Shown here: piece after piece, positions 7,576 to 11,053 of the stretch | Numbering within the stretch: position 1 is the stretch's first letter | Layout: each line of letters starts with the position of its first letter | Source of the DNA: Chloroflexota bacterium | GTDB lineage: Bacteria; Chloroflexota; Limnocylindria; Limnocylindrales; CSP1-4 | Length of the DNA stretch: 11,053 nt | Direction of reading: 5' to 3' | Assembly (NCBI GenBank): GCA_015661135.1 | Contig: JACVXW010000114.1 | Coordinates: forward strand, 1-11,053 | The notes under the pieces: generated by a model | The model's database searches: none | What the model was told of the DNA's origin: nothing | What the model saw: the letters and a program-made list of their open reading frames with translations, nothing else | Translations under genes and position numbers: made by a program

Positions 7576-8606
7576 GGTCCGGCGGTGCGCCACTCCGCGA
7601 GGCGCACCGGCCGGAGGCGCGGACTGTCCGTCCGGCCCGGGATCCGGCCACGCTTCGCGATCGGGCGGCCGTCAATCTCCTTGAGGTCGCCGGTGAAGTC
7701 GATCGGCGTGGCGCCGCTGATATAGGACCCCACGGCAAACGAGTCGACGGGCGCACCCGCCTCCCGGAAGTAGCGGATCCGGTCCGGGGTGAGGCCGCCG
7801 GAAACGACGATCCGGACGTGCCGATGGCCCGCCTGGTCCAGCCGGGCGCGAACCTCGTGGACCAGGTCTGCCGTGACCCGTCCGCGCTCGGACGGCGTGT
7901 CAAGCCGGATGCCGTAGAGCCGTTCACCGAGGGCCTCGGCCACCCGGAGCGCCTCCTCTGCCTCGTCCTTGAACGTGTCGACCAGGACGATCCGGGGGAC
8001 GTCCGCATCCAGGTCCCGGTCGAATGCGAGCGCGGCCTGGACGGTGTCCCCGAAGATCAGGACGAGCGAGTGCGGCATCGTGCCGGTCGGCGAGAGGCCG
8101 GCGAGCCGCGCCCCGGCCGGCGTCGACGCACCCACGCAGCCGCCGACGATGGCCGCATAGTCCAGGACGTCCGTGATGTCCGGATGGACGTGCCGCGCCC
8201 CGAATGAGATGACCGGGTCCGGGGCGGCGGCCGTGACGACCTCCCGCGCCGCGGTGGCCCAGCCGGTCGACTGGGCGAGCATGCCCAGGATCGCGGTCTC
8301 GTACAGGCCGAACGCCCGGTAGCGGGCCGTGATCCGGAGAACGATTTCACGCGGCCCGATTTCGTCGCCGTCGTCGAGCGCCTCGACGACCGTCTCGGAC
8401 TCATCGGCGTCGGCGAGGACGTGGCCGAGCAGGTTCTTGGCCTCGTCGATCCCGCACAGGACCGCGTTCTGGCGGGTGAAGACCTCCATCGTCACCACCG
8501 GGTCCAGACCCTCGCGCTCGAGGACGAGGTCCGCGCGGGCGAAATAGACGTCCGCCGAGTCGCCGGACAGGATCTCGCCCGAAGGTCGGGTGCGATGGAT
8601 CGGCAT
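7572..8606 (-). CDS. Nicotinate phosphoribosyltransferase, short archaeal-like form
   Basis: NAPRTase joins nicotinate to phosphoribosyl pyrophosphate to give nicotinate mononucleotide, the first step of NAD salvage from nicotinate (Preiss-Handler pathway), in the cytoplasm. The 344-residue protein has the landmarks of the short form: an N-terminal domain with SGDSADVYFAR at 14-24, YETAILGML at 102-110, FGARHVHPD at 135-143, TGTMPHS at 174-180 with the conserved His179, VDTFKDEAEEAL at 209-220, IRLDTPSERG at 233-242, VSGGLTPDRI at 268-277 and FAVGSYISG at 290-298, the latter parts forming the phosphoribosyl-binding barrel. The common PncB form is about 400 residues or longer. The ATG at 8606-8604 is used; no strong ribosome site is seen, only AAGG about 14 nt upstream. 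The stop of the metallopeptidase gene is 24 bp upstream on the same strand. Symbol left open because several NAPRTase subfamilies exist. Confidence 0.9.
   Translation of the reverse strand: MPIHRTRPSGEILSGDSADVYFARADLVLEREGLDPVVTMEVFTRQNAVLCGIDEAKNLLGHVLADADESETVVEALDDGDEIGPREIVLRITARYRAFGLYETAILGMLAQSTGWATAAREVVTAAAPDPVISFGARHVHPDITDVLDYAAIVGGCVGASTPAGARLAGLSPTGTMPHSLVLIFGDTVQAALAFDRDLDADVPRIVLVDTFKDEAEEALRVAEALGERLYGIRLDTPSERGRVTADLVHEVRARLDQAGHRHVRIVVSGGLTPDRIRYFREAGAPVDSFAVGSYISGATPIDFTGDLKEIDGRPIAKRGRIPGRTDSPRLRPVRLAEWRTAGP
7579..7614. terminator. Strong hairpin at the convergent NUDIX/NAPRTase gene ends
   Basis: A 9-bp perfect stem (CGGTGCGCC at 7583-7591 with GGCGCACCG at 7601-7609, 9-nt loop) is extended by CCGG/CCGG after a single bulged G at 7610. 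It starts 4 nt after the NUDIX stop and lies inside the last codons of the convergent NAPRTase gene, so a hairpin could form in either transcript. There is no T-tract on either side, so factor-independent termination is not proven. Confidence 0.45.
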
Positions 8607-8630
8607 CAGCGCGACGGATGCCTTGGCCGG

Positions 8631-10778
8631 TCAGTGCGGGGTACTCGAGCCATCTCCGCCGACCGATCCTCCATCCTGCTCCGGGACGCCGACCGTGGGC
8701 GGCGACTCCGCCGACGGGCCGGCGGCGAGTGTAGCGTACGGCTCCGCGGCCCCTCCGGCCACGCCGCCCGCCGCGTCCGGCACCCCGCGCCGCCGCCGAT
8801 GGCGGAGGACGAAGAACCCGACCACGAGCACGACGACCGCCGCGCCGCCCGTCGTTGCCAGCAGCCGCTCACGGCCGATCCGTGGGGCGTCGTCGATGGC
8901 GGCGAGCGCGCCCAGCGCACCCGCCACAGCGGCATCGAGATCCCCGGCCTCGAACGCCGCGACTGCCTCCTCGTAGGTCAGGTCCGGCGTCGTTTCCAGC
9001 AGTCCCACGGCCAGTACGAGATCCGGCTCGCGGGCGATCGTATCGCGGGCGTTCGCCAGTGCCGCCAGTGCCCCCAGGGCCTCGAGCTCGTCCGCGCCGA
9101 CGGCCTGTGCGGCCGCGAATCCGTCGGAGGCGGACTCGTACGCGGCGCGGAGGAGGTCGGGCGCATCGATGCCGAGGGCCGTGGCCGCGTCCTGGACCTC
9201 GGCCCGCACAGAAAGGACGGCCAGCGCCTCCGCGATCCGATCAGTCGCACGCTCGAAGGACCAGGTCCCCATCTGGCTGCGGACATAGAACGGCGGCGAC
9301 CAGCCATCGCCGGCGGCGAGCAACCCGTCGTACGCGGCGCGTGCGTCGTCGCGGGCGTCCAGCTCCCGATCTGCCGGCGGCGAGACCACCAGGGTTCGGT
9401 AGAGCGCCACAGCCCTTGCCGAACCGCCGGCCTCCTCCAACAGGTCCAGGAAGCGGCGCCAGTCGTCCGTCTCGCCTACCGTCTCCGGAGGGCCCGAGCC
9501 CTCATAGGCGATCGCGTCATCGTGGGCGGCCTTGAAGATCGCCCGGAACCGGTCCGATCCGATCTCCTCGTAGAGGGTCGCCACGACATACCACGAGGCG
9601 TTGTAGCCGTACTCCTCCCGCAGCGCGGTCTCGTCCGTGATCCGTCCGGGAAACTGCCACGACAGCAGGTCGACGTGACCCTCGTCCGTCGTCCTGACCG
9701 GCTGCGGCGTCTGGTGCTCCGAGCCGAGCCCGGCGAGGACCGCAGCGGCATAGGTGTCGGCCAGGCCTTCCGTGATCCAGCGTTCCGTGAACAGACCGTC
9801 GTTGAACCAGGCGTGCGCGCCCTCGTGGATGATGGTCAGCTCGTCGAGCTCCTCGCTGATCTCGATCCGTTCCTCATCCGGGTAGAAGAAGCCGGAATAG
9901 CCCTCGAGGAGCGGCGCGTAGACCTCCAGGACCTCGAGCTGGCGCGCCACCGGCCAGGGCAGGCCGATCAGCGTCTGCAGATCCGGTAGCCCGCGCCGGA
10001 GCGTCGTGGAGACCGTGGTCCGCCAGACTGCGTCCTCCGGCCAACCCTTGACGACGAGCCGGATCGAGCCGGGGAGGGTCAACGCATCGGTCGCGAACGA
10101 GCGGTCACGGGTTCCTGCGACCGTCGCCCAGAATTCGAACGGGTCGTCGATCGCGGCTGCGGTGAGCGTCGCCCCACCCGGTCCGGTCTCTTCGGCCAGT
10201 TGGGATCCGGACGTCTGGACCTCGAATCCGGCCGGCAGACGGACCGTAACGGAGCCATTGCCGGCATCGCCCCAGGCCCAGACGTCGAAGGCGACGAAAG
10301 CCTCGCCAACCCGGATCGCCGAGTCCGATCGAGGCGTGCCGCCGGGCAGATCCCAGGAGATCGTGACGTTGGCCGTCTGACGGTAGTTCAGGTTGCGCCG
10401 CAGTCGGACCTCGCTCTCGAGGTACCCATCCTGCGGCGTGGACGTGATCGCAAGGTCGCCTGTCTCATCGCGGGCCATCAGGTTCACCGCCTCGGGCTGG
10501 ACGGCCCATGCGATGTCGCGCCAGTAGTACGAGTACGACGCGCTGCTGGGTTTGTCGTTCGTCAAGGCGACGGCGACGGAGACATGGATGAGGCCGGCCG
10601 ACGGTTCCACGGAGTAGGTGGCATCGGCCACGATGACGAGGGTGCCGGTCGCCGCAGCGACCGGCCGAGCCGAGGACGGCGCGAGCGAGAATCCAGCGGC
10701 GAGGAAGAGGGCCACCGCGAACGCCACGCGGCCCGGCACGACAGGACGCCTGGCGACCCGGCCCGCAGCGCCCGTCAC
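8631..10778 (-). CDS. Membrane-anchored zinc metallopeptidase, Peptidase_MA/gluzincin-like
   Basis: This 715-residue protein has a secretion signal (basic start, hydrophobic about 18-32, then VAAATG at 40-45). A beta-rich extracytoplasmic region follows to about 300, and then a gluzincin zinc site: HEGAH at 318-322 with a third ligand Glu337 in WITEGLADTYA, 14 residues after the second His. That WITEGLA layout matches Peptidase_MA-type proteases related to M1 and M61. After the catalytic region, residues about 505-630 are helix- and Ala-rich. A single membrane segment at about 641-659 is followed by RHRRRRG, so the catalytic part faces out and a disordered tail of about 50 residues faces in. 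The GTG at 10778-10776 is used: AGGCAGG lies just upstream, it gives a sensible signal peptide, and the open frame before it overlaps the neighbouring paralogue in another frame. Substrate unknown. Confidence is high for a metallopeptidase fold and low for any specific role. Confidence 0.82.
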   Translation of the reverse strand: MTGAAGRVARRPVVPGRVAFAVALFLAAGFSLAPSSARPVAAATGTLVIVADATYSVEPSAGLIHVSVAVALTNDKPSSASYSYYWRDIAWAVQPEAVNLMARDETGDLAITSTPQDGYLESEVRLRRNLNYRQTANVTISWDLPGGTPRSDSAIRVGEAFVAFDVWAWGDAGNGSVTVRLPAGFEVQTSGSQLAEETGPGGATLTAAAIDDPFEFWATVAGTRDRSFATDALTLPGSIRLVVKGWPEDAVWRTTVSTTLRRGLPDLQTLIGLPWPVARQLEVLEVYAPLLEGYSGFFYPDEERIEISEELDELTIIHEGAHAWFNDGLFTERWITEGLADTYAAAVLAGLGSEHQTPQPVRTTDEGHVDLLSWQFPGRITDETALREEYGYNASWYVVATLYEEIGSDRFRAIFKAAHDDAIAYEGSGPPETVGETDDWRRFLDLLEEAGGSARAVALYRTLVVSPPADRELDARDDARAAYDGLLAAGDGWSPPFYVRSQMGTWSFERATDRIAEALAVLSVRAEVQDAATALGIDAPDLLRAAYESASDGFAAAQAVGADELEALGALAALANARDTIAREPDLVLAVGLLETTPDLTYEEAVAAFEAGDLDAAVAGALGALAAIDDAPRIGRERLLATTGGAAVVVLVVGFFVLRHRRRRGVPDAAGGVAGGAAEPYATLAAGPSAESPPTVGVPEQDGGSVGGDGSSTPH
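8728..8733 (-). promoter_or_regulatory. Possible internal -10 element upstream of the NAPRTase gene
   Basis: TACACT on the minus strand lies inside the 3' end of the metallopeptidase gene, 122 nt upstream of the NAPRTase ATG. The same hexamer precedes two other transcription units here in the correct orientation. No -35 is visible, and the hexamer also encodes the ordinary protein segment YATL, so chance is quite possible. Confidence 0.15.
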
Positions 10779-10794
10779 GATCCTGCCTGCCTCG

Positions 10795-11053
10795 TCACGG
10801 CGTGCGGCCGGAGCTCCAGCCCCCGGGCCGGCGGTGTCGCACCTGGGCCAGGAGCAGGATCCCAAGCCCGGCGGCCGCGATGAGCAGCGCGACGCTGACC
10901 ATGCGCCCGCGGGCAACATCCGGAGCAGCCCGCCACGCGGCCTCCGCCTCAACCGCAGCAGCGATGGCCGCATCCATGTCGCCCGCCTCGAACGCGCTCC
11001 GGGCGGCGGCGATCTCCAGGTCGGGCTCCGTTCCGAGGAGACCCAGCCAGGCC
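10795..11053 (-). CDS. C-terminal end of a paralogue of the neighbouring membrane metallopeptidase, partial
   Basis: The minus strand is open from the window edge to a TGA at 10797-10795, giving 86 residues of a truncated gene. They contain GLLGTEPDLEIAAARSAFEA, then GDMDAAIAAAVEAEAAW, then a membrane segment MVSVALLIAAAGLGILLLAQ followed by basic VRHRRPGG and a short tail. This aligns without long gaps to residues 592-665 of the downstream metallopeptidase (GLLETTPDL, FEAGDLDAAV, membrane segment, VLRHRRRRG), so the two are tandem paralogues. The tail here is much shorter than the neighbour's. The stop is 16 bp before the downstream GTG start, so they probably form an operon. Whether this copy also carries the HExxH site cannot be seen. 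Confidence 0.8.
   Translation of the reverse strand, partial: AWLGLLGTEPDLEIAAARSAFEAGDMDAAIAAAVEAEAAWRAAPDVARGRMVSVALLIAAAGLGILLLAQVRHRRPGGWSSGRTP

Noticed and set aside
8421..9989. A 522-codon plus-strand open frame across the NAPRTase and metallopeptidase genes
   Set aside because: It spans the boundary of two real minus-strand genes and shows no domain; it is an antisense shadow.
10795..10798. A GTGA stop/start overlap at the end of the upstream paralogue
   Set aside because: That GTG is not in frame with the downstream metallopeptidase.
10779..10973. N-terminal extension of the metallopeptidase to an ATG at 10973
   Set aside because: The extra 65 residues overlap the end of the upstream paralogue in another frame, are Arg/Pro/Cys-rich, and would bury the signal peptide; GTG at 10778 is preferred.

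Overview
This window is about 11 kb of very GC-rich bacterial DNA, densely coded on both strands. It probably comes from a Chloroflexota genome of the Limnocylindria/Ellin6529 type. The grounds are the high GC, a secreted CAP-domain protein with a long Pro/Thr tail, a short archaeal-like nicotinate phosphoribosyltransferase, and a membrane-anchored Peptidase_MA-like protein. A high-GC actinobacterium is not excluded. Taxonomy is inference: there is no rRNA marker here.

Layout. Minus strand, 1-340: the N-terminal half of the biotin transporter BioY, cut by the window edge. Minus strand, 455-3732: a two-gene MacB/LolD-type ABC exporter operon, ATPase then a 10-TM FtsX-family permease, sharing one base at TGATG. 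Minus strand, 3818-4761: a secreted CAP/SCP-domain protein whose frame breaks near 4271-4280. Plus strand: tRNA-His(GTG) at 4952-5028, a HAD hydrolase (5072-5773), a MalK/UgpC-type sugar-importer ATPase (5891-6950) broken by a small internal deletion near 6185, and a NUDIX hydrolase of the ADP-ribose pyrophosphatase type (6955-7575). Minus strand: nicotinate phosphoribosyltransferase (7572-8606), convergent with the NUDIX gene and overlapping it by 4 bp; a 715-residue membrane-anchored zinc metallopeptidase (8631-10778); and the C-terminal end of an upstream paralogue of it (10795-11053).

Gene relationships. The ABC exporter pair is a self-contained transport unit. The NUDIX and NAPRTase genes both touch NAD metabolism and meet tail to tail over a strong hairpin. 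The MalK-like ATPase has no permease or binding-protein gene beside it, so it would serve transporters encoded elsewhere. The two metallopeptidase paralogues lie in tandem, 16 bp apart, upstream of the NAPRTase gene.

No gap of more than 300 bp lacks a gene. The intergenic regions hold several inverted repeats and weak -10-like hexamers, reported with low to moderate confidence. I see no CRISPR array, insertion sequence, integrase, attachment site or replication origin. Nothing here clearly forms a new defence or biosynthetic system. The items most worth a second look are the tandem membrane gluzincins and the two small gene-breaking lesions about 1.9 kb apart.
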